Shown in pieces: positions 45,194-62,370 of a DNA stretch of 64,000 bases. The stretch's first letter is position 1; every line of letters starts with the position of its first letter. A model generated the notes under the pieces. The model did not search any database. It was not told the DNA's origin and saw nothing but the letters and a program-made list of their open reading frames with translations. Both the position numbers and the translations under genes were made by a program. This stretch comes from Raoultibacter phocaeensis (lineage in GTDB: Bacteria; Actinomycetota; Coriobacteriia; Coriobacteriales; Eggerthellaceae), in contig NZ_CABDUX010000002.1 of the NCBI RefSeq assembly GCF_901411515.1, positions 1,831,534 through 1,895,533 of the forward strand, written 5' to 3'.

Positions 45194-46528
45194 CTATAGC
45201 TCGGCTTCGACCACCTGCGCGATGGCCTCGGCGTATTCTTTCGCGGTCGCATCGTCGGCGGCTTCCACCATCACGCGCACCACCGGCTCGGTGCCACTTG
45301 GGCGCACGAGGATGCGGCCTTCTTCGCCGAGCTCGGCTTCGGCCTCGGCCACAGCACGCGCGATTGCCGCGTTGCCGTCGAGCGCGTGCTTATCGCCCAC
45401 CTTCACGTTAATGAGCTCTTGGGGAAACCGCTGCATGACGCGCGCAGCTTCGGCGACCGATCCGCCTGCGCGCTGACAGGCGGCCAAGAACTGCAGCGCG
45501 GTCACGAGGCCGTCGCCCGTGGAGTTGTGCTCAAGGAAGATCATGTGACCGCTCTGCTCCCCGCCGATCGCAAGGCCGCGCTCGCGCATGGCTTCGAGAA
45601 CGAAGCGATCCCCCACCTGCGTCTGAATGACCTCGATGCCTGCATCCCGCATGGCATGGGTGAACCCGAGGTTGCACATGACGGTCGATACAACGGCGTT
45701 CTCAGGTAGAAGACCGCGCCTCGAAAGGTCGATGGCGCACACGGCCTCCACCACGTCACCGTCGATTTCGCCGCCTTCTGCATCCACGAACATGACGCGG
45801 TCGGCGTCACCGTCATGCGCGACGCCCACATCGGCACCTGTTTCGGCTACGAGGTCGCGCAACGGCCCTAGATGGGTCGATCCGCAGGCAACGTTGATAT
45901 CGGTGCCGTCGAACTCGTCGTTGATGACGTGCACGGTCGCCCCGAGACGCTCGAGTGCATCGGCGCTCGAAACCGCCGACGCACCATGTCCTACGTCGAG
46001 CGCGACAGTAAGGCCATCGAAGCGCACGCCCTGCTCGGCAACGCTTGCAACGGCATGTTCGATGTAGAGTTCGGCTGCGCTCTCAACGGGAATCGTCACG
46101 CCGACGCCGCTGCCCGTGGGAAGCTCGGCTTCGGCGGCCTTGCCCGAAACCACGTATGCCTCGATTTCGTCTTCGAGCGCGCACGGCAGCTTGAAGCCCT
46201 GGGCGTCGAAGAACTTGATGCCGTTGTACTCGGGGGGATTGTGCGAAGCCGAGATAACGATGCCGCCGTCGCAGTACAGCTCGCGCACCAAAAGCGCAAC
46301 GCCCGGCGTCGGAATGATGCCCGCCGCAAACGCCGTGCCTCCCATGCTCATGATGCCCGCGACGACCGCCGCTTCGAGCATGTCGCCCGAAAGGCGCGTA
46401 TCCTTGCCGATCACGATGTTGCCGCCGAGAAACGCCACGGCCGCCTGCCCGAGCGCAAACGCCTTCTCGCAGGTCAATTCTTTATTCGCAATACCCCGAA
46501 CCCCATCGGTCCCAAACAGTCTCGCCAT
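45194..46528 (-). CDS. glmM: phosphoglucosamine mutase
   Basis: Interconverts glucosamine-6-phosphate and glucosamine-1-phosphate for UDP-GlcNAc and cell-wall synthesis. The 444-residue protein has FGTDGVRGIANKELT, the active phosphoserine loop ISASHNPPEYNGIKFF, the metal loop VAHDGDADRVMFVD, the sugar-binding GGEQSGHMIFLEHNSTGDG and the phosphate-binding VRPSGTEPVVRVM. Length is normal. The ribosome binding site AGGGGGAAATAA overlaps the end of hisE, whose stop is three bases upstream, so the two genes are co-transcribed and coupled. Confidence 0.98.
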   Translation of the reverse strand: MARLFGTDGVRGIANKELTCEKAFALGQAAVAFLGGNIVIGKDTRLSGDMLEAAVVAGIMSMGGTAFAAGIIPTPGVALLVRELYCDGGIVISASHNPPEYNGIKFFDAQGFKLPCALEDEIEAYVVSGKAAEAELPTGSGVGVTIPVESAAELYIEHAVASVAEQGVRFDGLTVALDVGHGASAVSSADALERLGATVHVINDEFDGTDINVACGSTHLGPLRDLVAETGADVGVAHDGDADRVMFVDAEGGEIDGDVVEAVCAIDLSRRGLLPENAVVSTVMCNLGFTHAMRDAGIEVIQTQVGDRFVLEAMRERGLAIGGEQSGHMIFLEHNSTGDGLVTALQFLAACQRAGGSVAEAARVMQRFPQELINVKVGDKHALDGNAAIARAVAEAEAELGEEGRILVRPSGTEPVVRVMVEAADDATAKEYAEAIAQVVEAEL

Positions 46529-46531
46529 CGG

Positions 46532-47026
46532 TTATTTCCCCCTCTGAATGTATTCGTCGCGCAGAAGCACGCCGCCTGCGGGCCGCTCCCCCTCGGTCAT
46601 GCGGCTGTTGAGCTCAGCTGCGAACTCCTCGAGCGAGATGCCGTAGCGCTCGAACACGACGAGCAGGTGGTACACCACGTCTGCCGCCTCGTAGCGCAAG
46701 TGGTCGACGCCCTCGTAGTACTCGGGCGGCAGCTCGGCGCACACCGCATCCTCGTCTTCGCCGATGCCGACGGCGAACGCCTCGGCCGACTCCTGCGAAA
46801 CGAGCATGCGGGCCTCGATGTCCTTCGCCGCAAGCGCCACTTCGCACGCCTCCTCGACGATCTTCTTGACAAGCTCGTCCTCGCTGCCGTGAAGCAAGCG
46901 GCACGTGTAACTCTGCTCGCCCGCATCGCGCCTTTCGGCGACGGTCCCGGCAAGCGCTTCGAGCGTCGCGCCTATCTGCGAAGGCACGGCGGGAGCGCCC
47001 TTGATGGTATAGGTCTTCTGGGCCAT
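46532..47026 (-). CDS. hisE: phosphoribosyl-ATP pyrophosphatase with an insertion
   Basis: Second step of histidine synthesis: hydrolyses phosphoribosyl-ATP to phosphoribosyl-AMP. The 164-residue protein shows the HisE helices: IGATLEALAGTVAERRD, ELVKKIVEEACEVALAAKD and YEAADVVYHLLVVFERYGIS, with the metal-binding Glu and Asp residues. A stretch of about 35 residues (MLVSQESAEAFAVG through EYYEGVDH) separates the second and third helices and makes the protein longer than normal HisE (about 100). No other his gene is present in the window. It lies between rpoC (after its terminator) and glmM; AAGGAC lies six bases before the ATG. Confidence 0.9.
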   Translation of the reverse strand: MAQKTYTIKGAPAVPSQIGATLEALAGTVAERRDAGEQSYTCRLLHGSEDELVKKIVEEACEVALAAKDIEARMLVSQESAEAFAVGIGEDEDAVCAELPPEYYEGVDHLRYEAADVVYHLLVVFERYGISLEEFAAELNSRMTEGERPAGGVLLRDEYIQRGK

Positions 47027-47043
47027 TGCACTGTCCTTATGCG

Positions 47044-47067
47044 AAAGGGGGCGCCGTGAGCGCCCCC
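47044..47067 (-). terminator. intrinsic terminator of the rpoBC operon
   Basis: Perfect 8-bp GC stem GGGGGCGC (47047-47054) with GCGCCCCC (47060-47067) and 5-base loop, followed by three T on the minus strand, ten bases after the rpoC stop. It separates rpoBC from hisE-glmM, although the short T run may permit read-through. Confidence 0.75.
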
Positions 47068-47076
47068 TGACCGAAT

Positions 47077-55040
<7,964 letters not shown>

Positions 55041-55501
55041 GAGGCTGTTCCTCCTTCATGAGAATCAGGTAAACTGCGAAAAAGTCGCGATTCCCTAAAA
55101 TACGGCCCCGTAACCCTCCCGTCAAGAAAAAGTTTTTTGAATTGTGGTTGTTTTTTGATTTTATGAGCACGAACTGGGGTTTTGCAAATATGACATTTTG
55201 GTGCCGCAGGACGCGTGCACGGCTTTCTCCTTGGGAACGAATCTGGCGTACCTGGCAACAAAAGCACACGCCGAGCAGATGGAGCGCCTCCAACCGGTTG
55301 CCCGCCGCTCGACCGTGTGCCCTGTAGTGCGGCGGGGCCCGAGGAAAGCGACATCCGCCTTGGCTCCTGAGTGGGAATTCTCACCTTCATTCGTAATTCT
55401 TACTGAAATACTTGTAATTCTTCCTTCCCCACGCGCAGTTGTTGGCGCACAATACAGACAAGAGCGTTTCGCGCTCCGACTGCACGGCGAAAGGAAGCGC
55501 C
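55041..55501. other. divergent intergenic region of rpoB and the PAS-GGDEF gene
   Basis: 461 bases. The rpoB-proximal 150 bases are AT-rich and hold the rpoB promoter; the middle is GC-rich with several small inverted repeats; the side near 55502 is AT-rich (TTCGTAATTCTTACTGAAATA). No promoter hexamers with good spacing were found for the plus-strand gene, and no gene or RNA is recognised. Confidence 0.6.
55097..55125 (-). promoter_or_regulatory. rpoBC promoter
   Basis: On the minus strand TTGACG (55120-55125) and TATTTT (55097-55102) are 17 bases apart. The start would lie near 55090, giving a leader of about 50 bases before the rpoB GTG. The spacer contains a GGAGGGTTACGGGGCCG stretch. An AAAAAG/TTTTTT-rich segment just upstream could act as an UP element. 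Confidence 0.75.
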
Positions 55502-57091
55502 ATGTACCACCGTACCCTCCACATCGCGCTGTTCGGCACCGACTGCGAAACCGAAAAGGCCATCCGGTCGGTTGCGTGTCCCGAGCACTTCTCGTTCGAT
55601 CTGAACGCGTATAAGACGTTCGACGCCGACGCGTTCGTTGCCTGCGATATCGCTCTCATCGACTGCGTCGGACTGTCGCTTACGGACATCACGCTTCCCC
55701 CGAAAAAGAACGCCGCGCGTACGGTCTTCCGCGTTGAGGCGCATCGAGTAGCGGAGCTGTTTTCATCGCATGCCAAAAACGCCGATGACATCTGGCTTTC
55801 ACCCATGCCTCCCGAACTGGTCGCCTTCAGGTTCGCCAAGCTCATCGAGCACGAGAAGACAAGCGCCGACCTGGCACTTTCTCGGCAGTACCTCGACACG
55901 GCCATCGATTCGATTCCCGAACTCGTCTGGTTCAAAGACGCCCGCGGATCCCACCTCAAAGTGAACGACGCCTTCTGCAGAACCGTCGAGAAGACCAAAG
56001 AGCAGGTGGAGGGGCGCGGGCACTATTACATCTGGGACATCAGCCCCGAGGAGTATTCGCAAGGCGAGTACGTCTGCCTTGAATCGGAAGAAGAAACGAT
56101 GGCGGCGCGCGCAACGTGCTTGTTCGACGAGCAAGTCAAGACAAAGAACGGCATGCGCCAGTTCAAGACGTACAAATCGCCGCTCTTCGACTACGACGGA
56201 TCGGTGATGGGAACCGTAGGCATCGCCCACGACGTGACCGATCTCGGCAACATCGAAACCGAGCTCGAGATATTCATCGACTCGGTGCCGTACGCGATCG
56301 TCGTGCTCGACATCGACGAGACGATCCTTAATATCAACGAGAAAGCCGAAGAGTACTTCGCGGTCAAACGCGAGCAGGTTATCGGCGGCGCCTTCGATAC
56401 CTGGAGAAGGCTCGTACTCGGAGACGCCGTGGTCGATTCGCACGACTTTTCCGATTCGACCTTCTTCTCGGCGGAAATCGACGGTACCATGAAGACGTTC
56501 GAGGTGAACCAACGCACGATCGTCGACGTATTCGAAAACGAAACCGGACAGCTGCGCATCTACCGCGACGTGACCAAAGAGCGCGAGCTTGAGGAGCGCG
56601 TTCTCAGAAGCGCAAATACCGACTACCTCACCGATTTGTGCAACCGGCGTTTTCTGTACGACCAGCTTGCGGCCCATGAGGGCGATCCCGTCGCGATCGC
56701 CTACCTCGACCTTGACGATTTCAAGGGCATCAACGACCGCTTTGGCCATCAGGTGGGAGACGAGGTGCTCATCGAGGCCGGGCGCGTGCTCACCGGCACG
56801 TACCCCGACAACATCGTCGTCCGCATGGGCGGCGACGAGTTCATCGTCGCGATATTCGATCCCCCCGCAGACGAAGTACTCAGAGAACGCGCATTCGACT
56901 GCATCGAGGCGATCGGCGAGCGGTTTTCTGCAGACGATTTCCCCCTTAAAACGAGCGGCTCGATCGGCATCGCCGTCGACCGTTCGGGCATGCTTTCGAT
57001 CGACGACCTGATCAGGCAAAGCGATGAGGCTCTCTACCGCGCGAAACGGGCGGGCAAATCGCAGTGCTGCCTTGTGGAGGCTGCGCGATAG
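55502..57091 (+). CDS. PAS-PAS-GGDEF diguanylate cyclase
   Basis: Predicted cyclic-di-GMP synthase, 529 residues, cytoplasmic. The first about 125 residues form an N-terminal domain without membrane helices (MYHRTLHIALFGTDCE). Two PAS domains follow (SIPELVWFKDARGSHLKVND, GTVGIAHDVTDLGN; then SVPYAIVVLDIDETILNINE) and the C-terminal GGDEF domain with TDYLTDLCNRRFLYDQL, DLDDFKGINDRFGHQVGD and an intact RMGGDEFIVAIF. No EAL is present, and no RxxD inhibitory site is obvious. AAAGGAAG lies four bases before the ATG at 55502; the earlier in-frame ATG at 55439 has no such signal. The gene is divergent from rpoB. Confidence 0.93.
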   Translation: MYHRTLHIALFGTDCETEKAIRSVACPEHFSFDLNAYKTFDADAFVACDIALIDCVGLSLTDITLPPKKNAARTVFRVEAHRVAELFSSHAKNADDIWLSPMPPELVAFRFAKLIEHEKTSADLALSRQYLDTAIDSIPELVWFKDARGSHLKVNDAFCRTVEKTKEQVEGRGHYYIWDISPEEYSQGEYVCLESEEETMAARATCLFDEQVKTKNGMRQFKTYKSPLFDYDGSVMGTVGIAHDVTDLGNIETELEIFIDSVPYAIVVLDIDETILNINEKAEEYFAVKREQVIGGAFDTWRRLVLGDAVVDSHDFSDSTFFSAEIDGTMKTFEVNQRTIVDVFENETGQLRIYRDVTKERELEERVLRSANTDYLTDLCNRRFLYDQLAAHEGDPVAIAYLDLDDFKGINDRFGHQVGDEVLIEAGRVLTGTYPDNIVVRMGGDEFIVAIFDPPADEVLRERAFDCIEAIGERFSADDFPLKTSGSIGIAVDRSGMLSIDDLIRQSDEALYRAKRAGKSQCCLVEAAR

Positions 57092-57159
57092 CGCTACCAT
57101 AGCGCTTTGAGGGTCTATTCGCCACCGTCTGCATATCATTTTTTAGAAAACATCTTACA

Positions 57160-57183
57160 TATAATTCTGTATACTGCTATACT
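57160..57183 (+). promoter_or_regulatory. promoter region of the surface protein gene
   Basis: A strongly AT-rich stretch holds three -10-like hexamers, TATAAT at 57160, TATACT at 57170 and TATACT at 57178, about 65-90 bases before the ATG. No matching -35 hexamer is strong, so alternative starts are possible. The base composition contrasts with the surrounding GC-rich genes. Confidence 0.5.
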
Positions 57184-57247
57184 CTGCCAACTTAGGTAAG
57201 ATCTTTCATATATACGTACAGAACTTTGAGAAAGGACGGTCAGCGAC

Positions 57248-60200
57248 ATGGTTCGAACAGTTCGAAACCTCTTCGCCTTTTTCATGGCTTGCGCTTTAGC
57301 GTGCATGTTCTTGGGGACACCCCTTGCATCCGCGTATGCCGAAGAAGCGGCTTCCCCCGCTTCTGGGCCCCTTGAAATCGGCATCGTTACCGATGAGGAA
57401 AGCGACGCTTCTCACAATCAGGCGGAACAATATCCCCCTTCCGAGGACCCCCTCGCTTCCCCCGATTCGCTCTCTCACAACGCAGGCAACGGACCTGCTT
57501 TCCCTGGCGACGCGACGGCCTATGCCCCGCTTTCCTCGCCCACCACGCAAGCGGAGCTGCAACAGGCGCTCATCTCCGCCTCAAGCGGAACCACCATCGA
57601 GCTTTCCCAGGACATCGTGATCGACGGCAACGGCATGACGTACGATCATTCCTCCCAAATATGGTCGCCGGCTACCGACGTGCCGCTTTTCATACCCTAC
57701 TCGCTCTCTTCGATCACGATCGACGGCAACGGCTACAGCCTCAAGCTCGCGCCCGGCTACACGGGGCTCCACATCAACGCCGAGGATCGCCCGTCCGCCT
57801 CGCGAACCATCACGCTTAAGGATCTCGTGCTCGAAGGTCATAACGTCGGCATCGATCCCGCCACGGCGCTCGACGTGCGGCTGCCGGGCGGCGGCATGCA
57901 TGTTGACGGCTTGTACACGACGCTCGCCTGGAACAACGTCACCATGACGGGAGTCCACGGCATAGGAACGGGCGGCGGACTCGTCAACTACGGCTGCAAG
58001 GTCGTTCTCACTGACTGCACCATCAAGGACGTGTCTGCCACGAGCAACGGCGGATTCTACACGTCGTCGGGCGGAGGCAACAGCTACGGCGGCGGCCTCA
58101 CGATGAACGGCGGAACGGTTACGGGCGCACGCTCGGGTGGCAACGGCGGGTTCGCCCTTCTTTCGGGCGGCTCGCACATCTTGACTGGCGTCACCTTTGA
58201 AGACTGCTCGGCTGCCGGCGAAGGCGGCGCCATCTCGAACGCGCAAGGATCGAGCACGTATGCCCTCGTTTCATGCACGTTTACCGGCAACTCGTCGGGT
58301 GGCGGAGGTGGCGCGGTTCACGCCCAGAACGGTGGCCACACCATCACCGACTGCACGTTTACGGGAAATACAGCAGGAACCAATCCGAGCGCGTGGCTCA
58401 AGGTCGGCGGGGCGCTTTACCTCAGCCACACCACGCAATCCAATTTCTCAACCATCTCGGGATGCGCCTTCACGAACAACACGGCCACAGACGACGGCGC
58501 GGTTTACGGCCAAGGATTCGATTTCGCGAACGTGAGGTTCATCGGCAACAGCGCAACCGCGGGCTCAGGCGGGGCGGTGAACTGCAATCCCCATACCTGG
58601 TTCACGCTGAACGGCGGGTACTTCGAGGATAATTTCGCTTCGACCGGTCAACTCAACTGGGACGTCGACAACCCGCAATCGTGCCTTGATTCGGGGCTCG
58701 CCTTCTCCGACCTCGCAAACCACTACAAGGCGAACGTCGCGGACGAGACCGGTTTGACTGCGCAGGCGGCAAACGCCAGGGTGGCGCCTTCGAACTGCAT
58801 GAACAACTACGATATCGCCCCCTACCCGTTCACCACCTACTTTTTGACTACGGGCACCGGTGCCGTATGGAGCGATCGCGGCACCGATGCGCAGCGCTCT
58901 TTCAACGTGGGCACGCAGACGATATCGGATGCGTTCGATAGCCGCAGCATCTCGGTTTCGCACGAAGACGGCAAGCGCCTGCTCGGTTGGTGGTTCCCCA
59001 TCGGTCAGCTTACGTCAGGCGGCGTTCCGGTGACGTTCGAGGGGTACGGCGACGACCCGTACGTCATCTCGTACGGCGTGAACGATGCGTTGCTCAAGGC
59101 GCAGGGCTTCGACGAGAGCGCCATCGTGGACGAGAGCACCTATGTCATCCGCGGAAGCTACCACTACCTTGTTCCAATCTGGGAGGATCGAGCCGACCTG
59201 GTATACCATCCCGATAGCTCCACACAGGTAGCGGATCCCGACGGCCCCTTCGGCATGCTCACCGAAACGCCCGCAAAAAGCCTTGGGGCGCTCGGGGCCG
59301 AATCGTCGGCGCCCGAAGGCCAGGTGCTTGTCGGCTGGGCGCTGACCGAGCACACCGTCGACGGCGAGACGCTCTACGCCCCCGGTGACAGCATTGTGGT
59401 GGAGACCGACGATCTCGAGGACGGCGAGGTGCACCTGTACGCGCGCTACGGCGATGCGCCGGATCCGTTCGAACTTTCGGTTGCGCGCCTGTACGGCGAG
59501 CACCGCTACGCAACCTCGAAGCAGGTTTCGACCTACGAGCGCACGACCGAGAACACGGTGATCCTTGCCTCGGGCGACGATTACCACTTCCCCGATGCGC
59601 TCACCGCATCCTCGCTTTCCGGGCACCTCGGAAACGCGCCCATCGTACTCACGCCCACCGACTGGCTTACCAAGGAGGCGAGCACGGCCATCAACGACGA
59701 TCTTTCGGCGGGCACGGTCATCATCATCGGAGACCAATACGCCGTTTCGAACGAAGTAGAAGCCGCGGTGCGGGCGCTTCCCTCGGTTGCCGACGTACAG
59801 CGCATCGGCGGTGTCGATCGCCAGCATACCGCCGAGCTCATCAACGACGAAATCGGTTCGGACCGCTATTCGACAGCCATCATCGCACGTTCTGACGATT
59901 TCCCCGATTCGCTTACCATCTCGTCGTGGTCTGCTATTACGACAAGCCCGATCTTCCTGACCGAAAACGGATCGGCAAGCCTCACCGCAGAGACGAAAGC
60001 AGCGCTTGCCTCCGGCGGGTTCAACCGCGTGATCGTGCTCGGCGACCAGTACGCGGTGGCCGATTCGGCGCTCGAGGAAGCGAAAGCTGCAGCAGGATTG
60101 ACCGATGCGCAGGTGATTCGCCTCGGCGGCGTCGACCGCTACCACACCTCTTCGCTCGTAGCGGAGTGGACGACCTCGAACGATCGCTCTGACTTCGAGC

Positions 60201-60493
60201 GCCTGTGCTGGGAGAAGCCCGCCATCGCCCGCGGCGATGTGCACGCCGACTCGCTCACCGGGGGCGCCCTCCAAGGACGCGATCGCTCGCCCGTGCTGCT
60301 CACGAACGGCTCGGCGGCAAGCGATTACGCGACGGCTTTGCTCGCCGCGCAGGACGGATTGGTTTCCGAGCTGCGTTTCTTCGGGGATCACTACGCGATA
60401 TCGATCGAGACGACCAAGGCGTTCATCTCGACGCTCACCTGGGATTCGATTTCCTGGAAGCCCGACGATGGCGTAGCCATCGACCTGACGTAG
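57248..60493 (+). CDS. large secreted beta-helix/CWB2 surface protein
   Basis: 1081 residues. A signal peptide (NLFAFFMACALACMFLGTPL to ASAYA) is followed by a region of right-handed beta-helix repeats with the sequence style of polymorphic outer-membrane/adhesin proteins (GGAISNAQGSSTYALVSC, CTFTGNSSGGGGGAVHAQNG, FTNNTATDDGAVYGQG), then a spacer domain (about 560-740) and a C-terminal block of three cell-wall-binding repeat 2 units (VARLYGEHRYATSKQVST, VADVQRIGGVDRQHTAELI, VIRLGGVDRYHTSSLVAEW). CWB2 repeats bind wall polymers without covalent attachment, so no LPXTG sorting signal is needed; none is present. Likely an adhesin or S-layer-like protein. The start at 57248 has AAAGGA 11 bases upstream, a loose spacing. 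Confidence 0.9.
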   Translation: MVRTVRNLFAFFMACALACMFLGTPLASAYAEEAASPASGPLEIGIVTDEESDASHNQAEQYPPSEDPLASPDSLSHNAGNGPAFPGDATAYAPLSSPTTQAELQQALISASSGTTIELSQDIVIDGNGMTYDHSSQIWSPATDVPLFIPYSLSSITIDGNGYSLKLAPGYTGLHINAEDRPSASRTITLKDLVLEGHNVGIDPATALDVRLPGGGMHVDGLYTTLAWNNVTMTGVHGIGTGGGLVNYGCKVVLTDCTIKDVSATSNGGFYTSSGGGNSYGGGLTMNGGTVTGARSGGNGGFALLSGGSHILTGVTFEDCSAAGEGGAISNAQGSSTYALVSCTFTGNSSGGGGGAVHAQNGGHTITDCTFTGNTAGTNPSAWLKVGGALYLSHTTQSNFSTISGCAFTNNTATDDGAVYGQGFDFANVRFIGNSATAGSGGAVNCNPHTWFTLNGGYFEDNFASTGQLNWDVDNPQSCLDSGLAFSDLANHYKANVADETGLTAQAANARVAPSNCMNNYDIAPYPFTTYFLTTGTGAVWSDRGTDAQRSFNVGTQTISDAFDSRSISVSHEDGKRLLGWWFPIGQLTSGGVPVTFEGYGDDPYVISYGVNDALLKAQGFDESAIVDESTYVIRGSYHYLVPIWEDRADLVYHPDSSTQVADPDGPFGMLTETPAKSLGALGAESSAPEGQVLVGWALTEHTVDGETLYAPGDSIVVETDDLEDGEVHLYARYGDAPDPFELSVARLYGEHRYATSKQVSTYERTTENTVILASGDDYHFPDALTASSLSGHLGNAPIVLTPTDWLTKEASTAINDDLSAGTVIIIGDQYAVSNEVEAAVRALPSVADVQRIGGVDRQHTAELINDEIGSDRYSTAIIARSDDFPDSLTISSWSAITTSPIFLTENGSASLTAETKAALASGGFNRVIVLGDQYAVADSALEEAKAAAGLTDAQVIRLGGVDRYHTSSLVAEWTTSNDRSDFERLCWEKPAIARGDVHADSLTGGALQGRDRSPVLLTNGSAASDYATALLAAQDGLVSELRFFGDHYAISIETTKAFISTLTWDSISWKPDDGVAIDLT

Positions 60494-60515
60494 GCTCGGG
60501 GGCCGTCGTATGAAG

Positions 60516-60544
60516 GCGCCCGCCGAATGCGTTTCGGCGGGCGC
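60516..60544 (+). terminator. hairpin after the surface protein gene
   Basis: A perfect 12-bp stem (60516-60527 with 60533-60544, arms GCGCCCGCCGAA and TTCGGCGGGCGC) lies 23 bases after the stop. There is no T run on either side, so it may act as an RNA 3'-end stabiliser or a bidirectional barrier between convergent genes. Confidence 0.5.
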
Positions 60545-60651
60545 TGCTGCATAGGGGATTCTGACACGTCCGCGCGGGTTGCGCTGGCTGTTCAAGGTTC
60601 AGGGATCGGCTGACCGGAGTTCGGGATCGCAGTCGGACCGACCGCACGAAC

Positions 60652-61497
60652 CTACTGCGTTTTGCTCAGGATGAACCTGCCCGACGCCATATCGATGTCA
60701 AACGTGGCTCCGCCGTTTTTGTGCACGTAGGTGCCACCGCCTTGCTGAGACGTTTCGAACTGGCTTTCGAACGAACCCGACGCTTTATCAACGTAGGCCG
60801 TGAATCCGTCGTTTTCGGGAATCGACACGGCGATGGTTCCGCTTGCCATGTCGGCGTCGATGGTGCGCGGGCATGCACTGCTTATCACTTCGATGCGGCC
60901 CGACGCCGCATGGGCCTTGAGCGTCTCGGTGACGGTGCCGTTCGCGAACGATTTGCCGCTCGCGACGTCGATGGCAAGCTCGCGCGCCGTGAACCCGTTT
61001 GCCTCGAGTTCGCCTGAAGCAAGGTCGACGTCGAGCTTATCGCAACCGATGCCATCCACGTTGTAGTACCCCGACGCTCCATCGATGTCCACCACGCCCA
61101 AACTTGCGGCGTATTTTTCGGGAACCCTGATTTCCAAGCTCTTACTGCCCCAGAAAAAGCACGAGAACCATCCGCCGTAGTCGATGTGCAGCGTATCGCC
61201 CGACACCTTCCAACGCATCTCGCGGCCCTTCGTAAGGCCCTCGCCCGTTTCGATAAGCTCGATCTCATCTGTGCTCGAGGCGACCACGTGCATCTGAACC
61301 GACCCCGCCGCCCAATCGACTTCGATGTTCTTAACGTCGCCTGCGGCGACGGTTGCGCTTCCGATCATAGTATCGCTCCCTAGTCTCAGCTGCCATGTCG
61401 AGCAGCTCGCTCCGAATCCTGCGATGGCGAACAGCGCCACGGCAAGCAGGATCGCAACGGTGATTTTGGCGTAGGACGCCCCTGTCAAACGAGCCAT
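60652..61497 (-). CDS. DUF4097-type membrane-anchored beta-helix protein
   Basis: 281 residues. An N-terminal membrane helix (KITVAILLAVALFAIAGFG) is followed by an extracytoplasmic repeat domain in which short strands of the form DVASGKSFANG, DLASGELEANG, DMASGTIAVS and DMASGRFILS recur every 20-25 residues; this is the DUF4097/putative adhesin fold seen in LiaG-type proteins. A Cys stands near the end of the membrane segment, but its context (FGASC) is not a proper lipobox. It begins six bases after the stop of the XRE-type membrane regulator, so they form one operon. Such pairs are linked to envelope-stress responses in Gram-positive bacteria. Confidence 0.8.
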   Translation of the reverse strand: MARLTGASYAKITVAILLAVALFAIAGFGASCSTWQLRLGSDTMIGSATVAAGDVKNIEVDWAAGSVQMHVVASSTDEIELIETGEGLTKGREMRWKVSGDTLHIDYGGWFSCFFWGSKSLEIRVPEKYAASLGVVDIDGASGYYNVDGIGCDKLDVDLASGELEANGFTARELAIDVASGKSFANGTVTETLKAHAASGRIEVISSACPRTIDADMASGTIAVSIPENDGFTAYVDKASGSFESQFETSQQGGGTYVHKNGGATFDIDMASGRFILSKTQ

Positions 61498-61503
61498 GGT
61501 TTC

Positions 61504-62370
61504 CTACCTTCTGTTGTTCGGGTCGTTGTCGATGACGTGGGCAATGTAATAGTAAAGGGGGATGGTGAGGAACACGATCCACGCCGGATGCCAGATGCCC
61601 CAGAAAAACCCTGCAAGCAGAAACACGATCACGCACAAAATCGGATACGGGAAGCTCGACCACGAACCTTTGCTGCCGGCGTTGATCTCACCTGTAGCGC
61701 TGCGCATCTCGCGCTCGACGTACGCGTCCTCCCATTCTTTGCTGCCAACGGGATACTGCGCTGGATTCGGCTGTGGCGCAACGCCGGGCGCGGGAGGCTG
61801 GCCGACGGTACCGGAGCCGTACGTCTTGCCGACGGCACCGGGTATGGGAGGCTGTGCGGGCATGGTGTAGTACGGATACGGCTCGCCCGTGGGCGGCGGG
61901 AATGCGGATGCTTGGCCAGTCCCCGGTGTGGCGGGCCCCTGGACAGCTCCCGATGCAGCGGGTGCTTGGTGCGCTTGGGTAGTACCCGATGGGGCGGGCG
62001 CTTGGTGCGCTTGGGCTGCTGCTGCGCTCTGGACAGCTTGAACGTGCGCGGCTGCTGCAGCCGCTTGCGCTGCGGCAACGCTCGCCTTCTCGGCGGCTGC
62101 TTGCGCTTTTGCCTCGGCCGAGACGGTGCGGTCTTGAGCTTCGTAGCGAATATCGTCTTCGAGGTCTTCGTCGAAGCGAAGCAGCTCGTCGAGTGTCACG
62201 CCGTACAGTTTCGCGAGCGCGACCAGGTTTCCGGTGTCGGGAGACGATTCCGCGCGCTCCCACTTCGATACCGCTTGACGGGACAGTCCGAGCTTTTCGG
62301 CAAGCTCCTCTTGGCTGTAGCCCTTATCGCGTCTCAACTCTGCGAGGCGTTGGGCGATCTCGACGTTCAT
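61504..62370 (-). CDS. XRE-type DNA-binding protein with Ala/Gln/Pro linker and membrane helices
   Basis: 288 residues. The N-terminal helix-turn-helix (AQRLAELRRDKGYSQEELAE, KLGLSRQAVSKWERAESSPD) belongs to the Cro/C1 class. A long linker with repeated AHQAP units and PYPYYTMPAQPP follows, and the C-terminus has two hydrophobic helices (PYPILCVIVFLLAGFFWG, WIVFLTIPLYYYIAHVI). The regulator is therefore tethered to the membrane. GGAAGG lies eight bases before the ATG at 62370; the open frame continues upstream without another site. It is co-transcribed with the DUF4097 gene and is probably its regulator, acting on a palindrome in front of the operon. Confidence 0.85.
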   Translation of the reverse strand: MNVEIAQRLAELRRDKGYSQEELAEKLGLSRQAVSKWERAESSPDTGNLVALAKLYGVTLDELLRFDEDLEDDIRYEAQDRTVSAEAKAQAAAEKASVAAAQAAAAAAHVQAVQSAAAAQAHQAPAPSGTTQAHQAPAASGAVQGPATPGTGQASAFPPPTGEPYPYYTMPAQPPIPGAVGKTYGSGTVGQPPAPGVAPQPNPAQYPVGSKEWEDAYVEREMRSATGEINAGSKGSWSSFPYPILCVIVFLLAGFFWGIWHPAWIVFLTIPLYYYIAHVIDNDPNNRR

